NCBI GenBank assembly: GCA_965208065.1
Contig: OZ242313.1
Coordinates: 1,054,001 to 1,118,000, forward strand
Direction of reading: 5' to 3'
Source of the DNA: Bin103 sp002238925
GTDB taxonomy: Bacteria > Spirochaetota > Spirochaetia > SZUA-6 > Bin103
Length of the DNA: 64,000 bases
The translations under genes and the position numbers were made by a program. The notes under the pieces were generated by a model. That model did no database searches, was not told the DNA's origin, and saw only the letters and a program-made list of their open reading frames with translations. Below, in pieces: positions 17,369-25,292 of the stretch. Each line of letters starts with the position of its first letter. The stretch's first letter is position 1.

Positions 17369-18235
17369 ATGAGTGCGCGATACGCGAGCCCGATGACCGT
17401 GAGTGAAGCCACCGAGGTGCTCGGCCAGAATCCCGGAGCCCGGGTGCTGGCCGGCGGCACCGATCTCATGGTGCAGATGCGGCTGACCCGAACTGTTCCT
17501 GAATTGATCGTCGACGTAAAGAACATCGCTGCGACCCGAGAGATTGCGCTCTCGGACGATGGCCTGGTGCTTGGCGCCGCCGTTCCCGCGGTCGACCTGA
17601 CCGACCATCCGACCCTGCGCCAGGTCTATCCCGGCGTGGTAGAGGCGGCCGAGCTGATCGGCTCGTCGCAGATCCAGAGCCGCGCCAGCCTGGGCGGCAA
17701 CCTGTGCCACTCCTCGCCGGCGGCGGACACGGTGCCGGCGCTGATGGCGGTTGGAGCCGTGTGCCGGATCGCCGGCCCGACCGGCGAACGCCGGGTAGCG
17801 GTGGAGGATTTCAATACCGGACCGGGCAGCAACGTGCTCGCCGACGGCGAGTTCCTGGTGTCGTTCGAGATTCCGGCGCCCGGCGCCGGCACACGCGACG
17901 CCTACCTGCGCTTCATCCCGCGCAACGAGATGGACATCGCGGTGGTGGGCGCGGGGGTGAGCGTGACGCTCGATGCCTCCGGCGACTGCACCGCCGCCCG
18001 CGTGGCGCTCGGAGCGGTGGCGCCGACCGCCATCATGGTTCCCGACGCGGCGGCGGCGCTGATCGGCACCGCCATTGACGATGGTGACCTGGAGCGCGCG
18101 GGGGCGGCGGCGTCCGCGGCCTCCCGCCCGATTACCGACCGGCGTGGAACCGCCGAGTTCCGCCGCCACGTCGCCGGCGTGTTGACCAGGCGCGCGGCCG
18201 CCGCGGCCCGCGACCGGGCGCGCGCTTCGCTCTGA
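17369..18235 (+). CDS. Molybdenum hydroxylase FAD-binding subunit (CoxM/XdhB-like)
   Basis: A 288-residue medium subunit that passes electrons from the iron-sulfur subunit to FAD. The N-terminal FAD loop 'VLAGGTDLMVQM' (residues ~26-37) and the second FAD loop 'SLGGNLCHSSPAAD' (~109-122) are intact, and a CO-dehydrogenase-flavoprotein C-terminal domain follows. The ATG at 17369 is preferred over the longer open frame because the family begins around 'YASPMTVSEATEVL'. It leads a cluster with a 2Fe-2S subunit, a MoaD-like protein, XdhC and a nucleotidyltransferase. The molybdopterin-binding large subunit that would complete the enzyme is not next to it. Confidence 0.92.
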   Translation: MSARYASPMTVSEATEVLGQNPGARVLAGGTDLMVQMRLTRTVPELIVDVKNIAATREIALSDDGLVLGAAVPAVDLTDHPTLRQVYPGVVEAAELIGSSQIQSRASLGGNLCHSSPAADTVPALMAVGAVCRIAGPTGERRVAVEDFNTGPGSNVLADGEFLVSFEIPAPGAGTRDAYLRFIPRNEMDIAVVGAGVSVTLDASGDCTAARVALGAVAPTAIMVPDAAAALIGTAIDDGDLERAGAAASAASRPITDRRGTAEFRRHVAGVLTRRAAAAARDRARASL

Positions 18236-18266
18236 CGCGAACAGCGAGACAAGGGAGAGAAGAAAC

Positions 18267-18746
18267 ATGAGCCAGATGCACGTACAAACCACCATCAACG
18301 GCGAGCCCACCGAGTTCCTGTGCGAGGCGCACATGAGCCTGCTGGAAGTACTGCGCGACAAGATCGGCCTTACCGGCACCAAGGAAGGCTGCGCCACCGG
18401 CGACTGCGGCGCCTGCACCGTGGTGATGGACGGCAACATCGTCTGTTCCTGCCTGGTGTATGCCGCCGAGACCGCCGGCCACGAGATCGAGACCGTGGAG
18501 GGCGTGGCCAAGGATCAGAAGCTGCACCCGGTGCAGCAGAAGCTGCTGGAGCACGCCGGCCTGCAATGCGGGATCTGCACCCCCGGCGTTGTGGTGGCGG
18601 CCAAGGCGCTCCTGGAGCGCAACCCCGACCCGAGCGAGCACGACATCCGCTACTGGCTGTCCGGCAACCTGTGCCGCTGCACCGGCTACGACAAGATCGT
18701 GCGCGCGGTGCAGGACGCCGCCTCGGTGCTGCAGGCGCAGAGCTGA
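18267..18746 (+). CDS. Molybdenum hydroxylase 2Fe-2S subunit (CoxS/XdhC-type small subunit)
   Basis: A 159-residue small subunit with both clusters complete: Cys 42, 47, 50 and 62 for the ferredoxin-like centre, and Cys 101, 104, 136 and 138 for the helical-domain centre. A strong purine-rich ribosome site ('GGGAGAGAAG') precedes the ATG. It follows the FAD subunit by 31 bases and so is part of the same operon. It is clearly different from the IorA-like protein at 13107-13679, which has a long N-terminal extension, so the window encodes two separate hydroxylases. Confidence 0.95.
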   Translation: MSQMHVQTTINGEPTEFLCEAHMSLLEVLRDKIGLTGTKEGCATGDCGACTVVMDGNIVCSCLVYAAETAGHEIETVEGVAKDQKLHPVQQKLLEHAGLQCGICTPGVVVAAKALLERNPDPSEHDIRYWLSGNLCRCTGYDKIVRAVQDAASVLQAQS

Positions 18747-18768
18747 CCGCCGGGCCGGTTCCGGGACG

Positions 18769-19026
18769 ATGGCGCGCATCGAGATTCCCACCCGCCTGCT
18801 GGAGCGAACCGGCGGCGAGAGCAGCATCGAGGTGGAGGCGCACAACGTGCGCGGCGTGCTGCGGGTGCTCGATGAGCGCTTCCCGGGGCTGGTCGACGAG
18901 TTGAAGGCCACCACCGCCATCGCCATCGATGGCGAGATCATCGGCCAGCGTCTGGAGGATGCCTTCCTGGAACGGGTGCAGACCGACAGCGAGGTGTACT
19001 TCATTCCCGCGGTCGCCGGCGGCTGA
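18769..19026 (+). CDS. MoaD/ThiS-like sulfur-carrier protein
   Basis: An 85-residue beta-grasp protein ending in 'AVAGG', the exposed Gly-Gly tail of MoaD-type sulfur carriers. The body ('VRGVLRVLDERFPGL', then 'AIAIDGEII' and 'SEVYFIPAVAGG') fits MoaD. Such carriers donate sulfur to molybdopterin synthesis. Here it lies between hydroxylase subunits and XdhC, so a role in making or sulfurating the cofactor of this enzyme is likely. It was found by choosing the ATG at 18769 inside a longer open frame. A dedicated MoaE is not present in the window. Confidence 0.82.
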   Translation: MARIEIPTRLLERTGGESSIEVEAHNVRGVLRVLDERFPGLVDELKATTAIAIDGEIIGQRLEDAFLERVQTDSEVYFIPAVAGG

Positions 19027-19064
19027 TCGGCCGCGCGGGTGACGGGGGGTGGTGCGCGCTGCAA

Positions 19065-20231
19065 ATGGACGAGCTGCAAGGCATCACTGACAAACTGTCC
19101 GGGTTGCCCGCCGAGTCGGTGTGCGCGCTGGCCACGCTGGTGCACGTGGAGGGTTCGAGCTACCGTAGTGTAGGGGCGCGTGCCCTGGCGCTGCCGGGCG
19201 GCGATACCGTCGGTATGATCAGCGGCGGTTGCCTGGAAGGCGACCTGCTGGAGCGCGCCGGCGAGGTGCTGGCCGACGGCCGCTCGCGCACCGTGCGCTA
19301 CGACTCCACCGCCCCGGAAGATGCCCTGCTCGGCCTGGGATTGGGTTGCAACGGCGTGGTCGACGTGCTGCTGGAGCGGGTTGCCCCCGCCGATGCGGTG
19401 GCGGATGGCCGCTACCTGCCGCACATTGCGGCGGCGCGGGCGCGCGGCCAGCGCAGCGTCCTGGCTACCGTCTACGAGTCCGCCCACGAGGCGGAGGTAG
19501 GCGCACGGTTGGCCATCGCGGCGGCCCCGGGCGCGGCACCGCCGCCGCACATCACGGCCTCGGAAGCTATTGCATACGGTCACTGGCGCCCCGAGTTGCG
19601 CACCGCCGTCGGCGACGATTTGGTCCGGTTGCTGGTGGAGGGCAGTTCGCGCTCGGTCGGCTACCAGCTCGACGGCGCGCCGGTACGGGTGCTGCTGGAG
19701 GTAATCGAGCCGCCGCTGCCGCTGACGGTGTGCGGCGCCGGCCCCGACGCCGAGCCGCTGGTGGCGCTGGCCGGGGCGCTGGGCTGGGCGCCGATCGTGT
19801 TCGACCACCGCGCCGCCTTCGCCCGCGCCGAGCGGTTCCCGGCCGCCGCGCAGGTGCTCACCGCGGCGCGCGAGCAGTTCGCCGCCACCGTGCCGGCGCG
19901 GCACGGCGAGGTGGTGGTGCTGATGACCCACAGCTACCCCACCGATCAGCAGTACCTGGAGCAGCTCGCCGCCCGCGACGTGCGCTACATCGGCGTGCTC
20001 GGCCCGCGCCGCCGCCTGCAGCTCCTGGTGGAGGAACTCGGCGACCGCGCGCCCGCCGGCGACCTGCTGTACGGCCCCGCCGGCCTCGACATCGGCGCCG
20101 ACTCGCCCGCGGAAATAGCCCTCGCCATCCTGGCCGAGGTCCGCGCCGCCCTCGCCGGCCGCCCCGGCGTTCCCCTGCGCGACCGCACCGCCCCGATCCA
20201 CACCGCTCATTTGCCCGTTGCCGGCGCATGA
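19065..20231 (+). CDS. xdhC: XdhC/CoxI family molybdenum-cofactor sulfuration/insertion factor
   Basis: The 388-residue product has both XdhC domains. The N-terminal part carries 'LATLVHVEGSSYRSVGARAL' in pieces and 'ISGGCLEGDL', and the C-terminal Rossmann half carries 'LTVCGAGPDAEPL', 'LMTHSYPTDQQYL' and 'YIGVLGPRRR'. Members bind the molybdenum cofactor, promote its sulfuration and hand it to xanthine-dehydrogenase-type apoenzymes. Its place after the hydroxylase subunits and before a MobA-like transferase fits that job. Length is normal for the two-domain form. Confidence 0.92.
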   Translation: MDELQGITDKLSGLPAESVCALATLVHVEGSSYRSVGARALALPGGDTVGMISGGCLEGDLLERAGEVLADGRSRTVRYDSTAPEDALLGLGLGCNGVVDVLLERVAPADAVADGRYLPHIAAARARGQRSVLATVYESAHEAEVGARLAIAAAPGAAPPPHITASEAIAYGHWRPELRTAVGDDLVRLLVEGSSRSVGYQLDGAPVRVLLEVIEPPLPLTVCGAGPDAEPLVALAGALGWAPIVFDHRAAFARAERFPAAAQVLTAAREQFAATVPARHGEVVVLMTHSYPTDQQYLEQLAARDVRYIGVLGPRRRLQLLVEELGDRAPAGDLLYGPAGLDIGADSPAEIALAILAEVRAALAGRPGVPLRDRTAPIHTAHLPVAGA

Positions 20232-20313
20232 ATATGCCGACACCCGGGCGCGGCTGTCCGCCGCACCGTACCCTGGCGCGCCCAAATGCCGCGACCGCCA
20301 ACCGCGCCGACCG

Positions 20314-20976
20314 ATGACCGGCAGCACGGCGGCGGACCACGGCGGCGTTGCCGGGGTAATCCTCGCCGCGGGCTCGTCGAGCAGGCTCGGCACGCCCAAG
20401 CAGTTGCTGCGCTACCGGGGCGAGACCCTGCTGCACCGTGCCGTCCGGCTGGCGCTGGAAGCCGGCCTCCACCCGGTCCACGTGGTGCTCGGCAGCAACG
20501 CCTCCGCGGTTGGCGAAGCACTGGCGGATCTGCGCGGGCGGGTCACGACCGTGGTCAACGACGACTGGCAGGCGGGCATGGGCAGTTCCCTGGCCCGCGG
20601 CATCGCCAGCCTGCCCGCCGGTAGCGTAGCCGGTCCCGTCCCGGACTGCGGCGCCGCAAGCGGTCCCTCCCCCTGCGCCGCGCTGGTGCTGGTCACCGAT
20701 CAGCCGCATGTGTCAGGCGCGCTCCTGGCCGCGATCACCGCCGCCTTCCACGCTGGCGGCGCGCGGCTAATCGCCAGCCGCTATGCCAGCGGCGCTCTCG
20801 GCGTCCCGGCCCTGTTCGCCAGCCGCTACTTCCCGGAGCTGACCCGCCTCACCGGCGACCGCGGCGCCCGAGCGCTGTTCACCCGCTACCGCGGCGACCT
20901 GGTGACCGTCGCCTTCCCCGATGGAGACCTCGACATCGACACTCCCGCCGCCGCCGCCGCCCTCGATCCCGACTAG
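20314..20976 (+). CDS. MobA/MocA-like molybdenum-cofactor nucleotidyltransferase
   Basis: A 220-residue NTP-transferase with the diagnostic loop 'GVILAAGSSSRLG' followed by 'PKQLLRYRG', and the metal-binding 'LVTDQPHV' segment. In xdh clusters this family attaches CMP (MocA) or similar to molybdopterin to make the dinucleotide cofactor used by xanthine-oxidase-type enzymes. The ATG at 20314 starts just before the conserved loop; the open frame upstream overlaps xdhC and looks non-conserved. It is the last gene of the cluster and ends 36 bases before the convergent Fic gene. Confidence 0.88.
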   Translation: MTGSTAADHGGVAGVILAAGSSSRLGTPKQLLRYRGETLLHRAVRLALEAGLHPVHVVLGSNASAVGEALADLRGRVTTVVNDDWQAGMGSSLARGIASLPAGSVAGPVPDCGAASGPSPCAALVLVTDQPHVSGALLAAITAAFHAGGARLIASRYASGALGVPALFASRYFPELTRLTGDRGARALFTRYRGDLVTVAFPDGDLDIDTPAAAAALDPD

Positions 20977-21012
20977 CCCCGGGCTATCGGGCGGACGGGC
21001 GTGCCCGGCGCG

Positions 21013-22164
21013 TCAGGTGCCTTCGCTGATCATGTCGACGTAGCGGTCGTACGCGAACAGGCGGTTGCGCCGCCGGCCGGTCAGCTCCCTCACGATCCCT
21101 TCGTGTTGCAAGGTGCGCATCGCGTTGGCCGCGGCGGGAAGCGAGAGTTTCGCGTGCCCGGCGGCCTCCCGAATCGATCGGATCGGGCGTTCCTTCAGGG
21201 CTTGGTGTACGCGGAGCACGGAGCCTGCCGCCCGCCCGTGCCGCTGAATCCGAGCCTCGTCTTCCTTGAATAGGGACTGCAACTGGTGCGCCGTGGAAAC
21301 GGCCGCCGCCGCGGTGTGCGCCACCCCGTCGAGAAAGAACAGCAACCACGCCTCCCAGTCCCCGGTGCGTCGCACGGCATCGAGCAATTCGTAGTAGCGC
21401 GGGCGATGCTGCTTGAAGTAGAGGCTCAGGTAGAGCAGCGGTGCGTCCAGAACGCCGTGATGGCAAAGGAGGAAGGTGATCAGCAGCCGCCCGAGCCGAC
21501 CGTTGCCGTCGAGGAAGGGATGGATGGTCTCGAACTGAACATGGGCAAGGCCGGCGCGCAACAGTTCGGACATCCCCCGGATCGGAGCGTGAAGGAAACG
21601 CTCGAGGTCCGACATGCAAGTGGTGACCTCGTGCGCCGGCGGTGGCACGAAGACGGCGTTGCCGGGACGGGTACCACCAATCCAGTTTTGCGAACGCCTG
21701 AAGTGGCCGGGATCCTGGTCGCTGCCGCGTCCGCTCGCCATGAGCAGGCCGTGGACCTCGCGCAGCAGTCGATTCGACAGGGGGAATCCGGATTCCATGC
21801 GGCGCAGGCCGTGTTCCAACGCCGCGACGTAGTTGGATACCTCGACCACGTCGTCGGTCGGCGTACCGGGCCGCTCCGGCAACTCGAACAGGAGCAACTC
21901 CTGGATCGAGGACTGGGTTCCCTCGATCTGTGAAGACAGCAGAGCCTCCTTTCGAATGTAGCTGTAAAGGAACAACCGCGGCTCTGGCAGCAGCGTCGAA
22001 ATGCCCTGCAACCGGCCGAGTGCCAGTTGCGCCTGTTCCAGCGGACCGAGCAGCGCCGTCAGGTCCAATGCCGGCTCCGGCGGCAGCGGTGCCGGAACGA
22101 ATGCCCGCGCGGGCTCACCACCTGCGGTCGTGATGAGATACCGCCCCGTTTCGCCACGCGTCAT
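21013..22164 (-). CDS. Fic-family AMP-transferase with winged helix (class II-like)
   Basis: About 383 residues. The Fic active site reads 'HPFLDGNGRLGR'. An N-terminal inhibitory-helix motif, 'SSQIEG', fits the (S/T)xxxE(G/N) rule of class II Fic proteins, which keep themselves inactive. A C-terminal winged helix ('SIREAAGHAKLSLPAAANAMRTL' in part) could bind DNA. Such proteins transfer AMP to target proteins. The frame also allows a start at 22209, but that has no ribosome site and its ATG lies inside an operator-like repeat. The ATG at 22164 is therefore preferred. The upstream operator suggests self-regulation. Confidence 0.9.
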   Translation of the reverse strand: MTRGETGRYLITTAGGEPARAFVPAPLPPEPALDLTALLGPLEQAQLALGRLQGISTLLPEPRLFLYSYIRKEALLSSQIEGTQSSIQELLLFELPERPGTPTDDVVEVSNYVAALEHGLRRMESGFPLSNRLLREVHGLLMASGRGSDQDPGHFRRSQNWIGGTRPGNAVFVPPPAHEVTTCMSDLERFLHAPIRGMSELLRAGLAHVQFETIHPFLDGNGRLGRLLITFLLCHHGVLDAPLLYLSLYFKQHRPRYYELLDAVRRTGDWEAWLLFFLDGVAHTAAAAVSTAHQLQSLFKEDEARIQRHGRAAGSVLRVHQALKERPIRSIREAAGHAKLSLPAAANAMRTLQHEGIVRELTGRRRNRLFAYDRYVDMISEGT

Positions 22165-22200
22165 GCTGCTAGCGGCTCCGCCGGGCCGAGTTATGCAATG

Positions 22201-22252
22201 TTCTTTCATAGCGCAACACGGTATGAAAGAATATAGCGTTATCCTTTCATAA
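22201..22252. promoter_or_regulatory. Operator/promoter with three TATGAAAG half-sites upstream of the Fic gene
   Basis: TTCTTTCATA (22201-22210) and TATGAAAGAA (22222-22231) form a perfect 10-base inverted repeat with an 11-base spacer. A third related half-site, TTTCATAA, lies at 22245-22252. On the minus strand a TATATT at 22235-22230 with TTGGGA 18 bases upstream could be the Fic promoter, so the half-sites would overlap it. The spacing fits a dimeric repressor, plausibly the winged helix of the Fic protein itself. Confidence 0.65.
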
Positions 22253-22281
22253 CTCCCAAGGGGTAGAGCAGGTTGCGCACG

Positions 22282-23232
22282 CTATGCGACCACGTTGCGG
22301 GGGGTGCCGGCGATGAAGGAGCGGATGTTGATGGCGGTTTGGTCGATCAGGGCTTGGCGCGCTTCGCGGGTGGACCAGGCGCTGTGCGGGGTGAGAATGA
22401 TGTTGGGAGCGCGCAGCAACGGGTTGTTGGCGGACGGCGGCTCCTCGGTGAGCACGTCGAAGCCGGCGCCGGCGAGGCGGCCCTCGTGCAGGACGGCGGC
22501 GAGCGCCTCCTCGTCGACGATGCCGCCGCGGGCGGTGTTGATCACGTAGGCGGTCGGCTTCATCTTGGCCAGCGCCGCGGCATCGATCAGGTTGCGGGTC
22601 TGCTCGGTGAGCGGGCTGTGGACGGTCACGAAGTCGGAAGCCGCGAGCAGCTCGTCCAGCGGCGTGTTGTCGTAGGCGCTGTCCCGGATCGGGAACGCGT
22701 CGTGGGCCAGCACCCGCATCCCGAACCCCTCGGCGATGCGCGCCACGCCGCGCCCGATTACCCCGAAGCCGACGATGCCGATGGTCAGCCCCTTCAGCTC
22801 GAAGGTGGGGTAGCGCAGCAGCGTGAACGAGGAACTGCGCTGCCAGTCGCCGCGCTCCACGTCGGCGGCGTACTTGTACGCCTTGGTGGCCAGGTTCAGG
22901 ATCAGTGCGAAGGCGTGCTGCGGCACGGTGTCTCCCGCGTATCCGGCCACGTTGCTCACCGTGACCCCGGCGGCGCGCGCCGCGTCCAGGTCGACGTTGT
23001 TGTAGCCGGTGGCCGTCACCGCCACCAGGCGCAGCGTGGTGAGCGCCGCGAAGATCGGCGCCGTAATCTGCGCCTTGTTCACGGCGATGATCTCGGTGCC
23101 GGCGCCGTGCTCGATGATCTCGGCCTCGGTGCCGTTCGGCAGGCTCCGGTACTCCCCGAGCGCCTGCAGCCCGGAGAAGTCGATGTCGCCATTCAGGCCG
23201 ATGTCGGTGTCGTCGACGAAAAAGATGCGCAT
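22282..23232 (-). CDS. D-2-hydroxyacid dehydrogenase family protein
   Basis: A 316-residue NAD-dependent D-2-hydroxyacid dehydrogenase. The nucleotide loop 'GIVGFGVIGRG' is clear. The catalytic residues are visible as Arg in 'NTARGGIVD' and His in 'TPHSAW', with the acidic partner between them. Its ATG overlaps the stop of the Gfo/Idh gene by one base (TGATG), so the two are translated together. Substrate may be a sugar-derived hydroxyacid, but this cannot be decided from sequence. The start at 23232 was chosen because the protein begins there with a good beta-strand, 'MRIFFVDD'. Confidence 0.92.
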   Translation of the reverse strand: MRIFFVDDTDIGLNGDIDFSGLQALGEYRSLPNGTEAEIIEHGAGTEIIAVNKAQITAPIFAALTTLRLVAVTATGYNNVDLDAARAAGVTVSNVAGYAGDTVPQHAFALILNLATKAYKYAADVERGDWQRSSSFTLLRYPTFELKGLTIGIVGFGVIGRGVARIAEGFGMRVLAHDAFPIRDSAYDNTPLDELLAASDFVTVHSPLTEQTRNLIDAAALAKMKPTAYVINTARGGIVDEEALAAVLHEGRLAGAGFDVLTEEPPSANNPLLRAPNIILTPHSAWSTREARQALIDQTAINIRSFIAGTPRNVVA

Positions 23233-24287
23233 CAGTCGGCCTCCGTCAGGATTACCTCGCGGCCGGTCGTGGACGAGGTGTAGATGGCGTCGATCACGCG
23301 CTGCACGGCAATCGCCTGATCCAGGCTCACGCACGGTTCCTCGCGGCCCAGAATCACGTTCACGAAGTGGTGGAAGCGGCTGGTGTGGGGATAGGTGAGC
23401 GGCCCGGCGTCCGGTCCCTCGATAGCGTGGTACTCGCTGCCCTGCTGGCGGAACAGGCGGTCGCCATAGGTGTCGATGGCGCCTTCCGACCCGTACAGCA
23501 GGATGTTCATCTCGCTCCGGTGCTCGTTGTGCATCGCCCACACCGCGTCGATCAGTACCGTGGCCCCGTCGTCGAGCTTCAGAACCGCGGTGGCGAAGTC
23601 GTCCACGTCGAACTGGTCGCCGGCGCGCTCACTCTTGCCCCAGCCGCCCTCGCCGGCGCCGCGCGGGCCGAATTCCCCGTAGGTGGCGCCCGACACCGAA
23701 TGCACGTTGAAGTTGCCGAGAATGTGCAGGGCGTTGTCGAGCATGTGCACGCCGATGTCCAGGAGCCCGCCGCCTCCAGACAGCGTTTTGCGGGTAAACC
23801 AGCTGCCGATCCCCGGGATGCCCGTCCGCCGGCGCCAGAAGGTCTTGCAGTGGTAGGCGCGCCCGATGCGCCCCTGCGCCACCAGTTGACGGGCGCGCTG
23901 CACGTGCGGCGTAAAGCGCTGATTCATGCCCAGCATGAAATGGCAGTTGGTCCCGCGCGCCGCCGCCACCAGCGGTTCCGCATCGGCCCGGCTCAGGGCG
24001 AACGGCTTCTCCAGAATCACGTGCTTGCCCGCGTTCAGCGCCTGCGCGGCCAGCGGCACGTGCAGGTAGTTGGGCACCGCGATGTACACCGCGTCCACCG
24101 CGTCCAGGGCCAGCAGTTCGTCGGCGCTCTCCAGCGCGGTGGCAACCTCGAACCGCGCCGCGAACTCGGTGCGCCGCTCGTAGCTCGGATCGGCAACCGC
24201 AATCAGTTCCGCATCCGCGTTGTCGCCAAAGTCCCGCGCCCCGCCCCCGGCCACCCCGCCGGTCCCAATGATCCCAAACCGAACCAT
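23232..24287 (-). CDS. Gfo/Idh/MocA family oxidoreductase
   Basis: A 351-residue protein with the Rossmann start 'RFGIIGTGGVAGGGA', the family signature 'VILEKPFA' near residue 95 and a typical C-terminal domain ('GGGLLDIGVHMLD' carries the conserved His). It lies one base ahead of the D-2-hydroxyacid dehydrogenase gene (TGATG overlap), which suggests consecutive oxidation and reduction steps on one carbohydrate or acid. ATG at 24287 fits the family start; the frame is open ten codons further. Confidence 0.92.
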   Translation of the reverse strand: MVRFGIIGTGGVAGGGARDFGDNADAELIAVADPSYERRTEFAARFEVATALESADELLALDAVDAVYIAVPNYLHVPLAAQALNAGKHVILEKPFALSRADAEPLVAAARGTNCHFMLGMNQRFTPHVQRARQLVAQGRIGRAYHCKTFWRRRTGIPGIGSWFTRKTLSGGGGLLDIGVHMLDNALHILGNFNVHSVSGATYGEFGPRGAGEGGWGKSERAGDQFDVDDFATAVLKLDDGATVLIDAVWAMHNEHRSEMNILLYGSEGAIDTYGDRLFRQQGSEYHAIEGPDAGPLTYPHTSRFHHFVNVILGREEPCVSLDQAIAVQRVIDAIYTSSTTGREVILTEAD

Positions 24288-24369
24288 GCCGCTACGATAC
24301 CCGCCCCCGCGCACCACTGACTACCGCCAACAGGCAGAGCACGTCATAATCGAGACCGAGTGTTGTTGA

Positions 24370-25278
24370 ATGACGCCGGAAGCACTACACAGGAAACTCT
24401 CCGATCTCAACGTCTGGAAGCGGGGTAAGGAGCGCGCACCCCACAAGCCGTTGTTGCTGCTGCTGGCCATGGGGCGTGCTGCACGCGGCGAGGATCGGCT
24501 GGTGCCGTTCGCCGAAATCGAGGAGCCGCTGACCGGCCTGCTGCGTCATTTCGGTCCACCACGGCGCGCGTACCACCCGGAGTTTCCGTTCCGCTACCTG
24601 GCCACCGATGGGCTGTGGGAGGTGCCGGAAGCCTCTTCGTGGGGCAAGAAGCACCTGCGGGATCAGGGGGTCAGGGGCGGTCTGCCGGAGCCGCTGCACC
24701 GAATGTTGGCCAGCGACCCGACCAATGCCAGGCTCGCGGCGCGGCGACTCCTGGATGAGCACTTTCCGGTCTCGATGCACCAGCACATTCTGGAAGCCGT
24801 CGGCTTGTGGAATACTGCCGAGCCCGAGCACCGGACTTCACGCCGGCTGCGCCGCGATCCACACTTCCGCGAGGCGGTGCTGACCGCCTACGAACGGCGG
24901 TGCGCGGTGTGCGACTTCGACCTGCGGCTCAAGGATGACCTGCTGGGACTGGAGGCCGCGCATATACAGTGGCATTCCCACGGTGGCCCCGATCACGTGG
25001 CCAATGGGCTGGCGCTGTGTACGTTCCATCACGGTGCCTTCGACCGCGGAGCGATCGGACTGGAGAGGGCGCAGGGCGAGTCGGACTACCGGCTCGTGGT
25101 GTCGCAGGAGGTGCACGGTCTGAGCCCCGCGGTACACTGGCTCCTCGACTACCATGACCGTCCGATTCGTCCGCCCCAGCAGCGCACCGGGAAGCCGGCG
25201 GCCCAGTATGTCGAGTGGCATACTGGGCAGGTATTCCGCGCGCCGCCGCGTGGCCGTGTGGGCGCGCACCGTGATTGA
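24370..25278 (+). CDS. HNH endonuclease with probable sulfur-binding domain (phosphorothioate-DNA restriction)
   Basis: The 302-residue protein starts with 'LNVWKRGKERAPHKPLLLLLAM', here shortened, which resembles the sulfur-binding domain (SBD) of type IV enzymes such as ScoMcrA that recognise phosphorothioated DNA. The C-terminal HNH nuclease shows a zinc pair 'CAVCDF', then 'LEAAHI', 'NGLALC' and 'FHHGAFD', so the catalytic His and Asn are in place. The protein would cut foreign DNA with sulfur in the backbone. No dnd or ssp modification genes are in the window, which fits a restriction-only role. manA begins 14 bases downstream. Confidence 0.85.
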   Translation: MTPEALHRKLSDLNVWKRGKERAPHKPLLLLLAMGRAARGEDRLVPFAEIEEPLTGLLRHFGPPRRAYHPEFPFRYLATDGLWEVPEASSWGKKHLRDQGVRGGLPEPLHRMLASDPTNARLAARRLLDEHFPVSMHQHILEAVGLWNTAEPEHRTSRRLRRDPHFREAVLTAYERRCAVCDFDLRLKDDLLGLEAAHIQWHSHGGPDHVANGLALCTFHHGAFDRGAIGLERAQGESDYRLVVSQEVHGLSPAVHWLLDYHDRPIRPPQQRTGKPAAQYVEWHTGQVFRAPPRGRVGAHRD

Positions 25279-25292
25279 GGCGCAGTAGCTCG

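Noticed and set aside
18132..20399. 755-residue minus-strand open frame
   Set aside because: Antisense to the clearly real molybdenum hydroxylase cluster; composition is that of a shadow frame.
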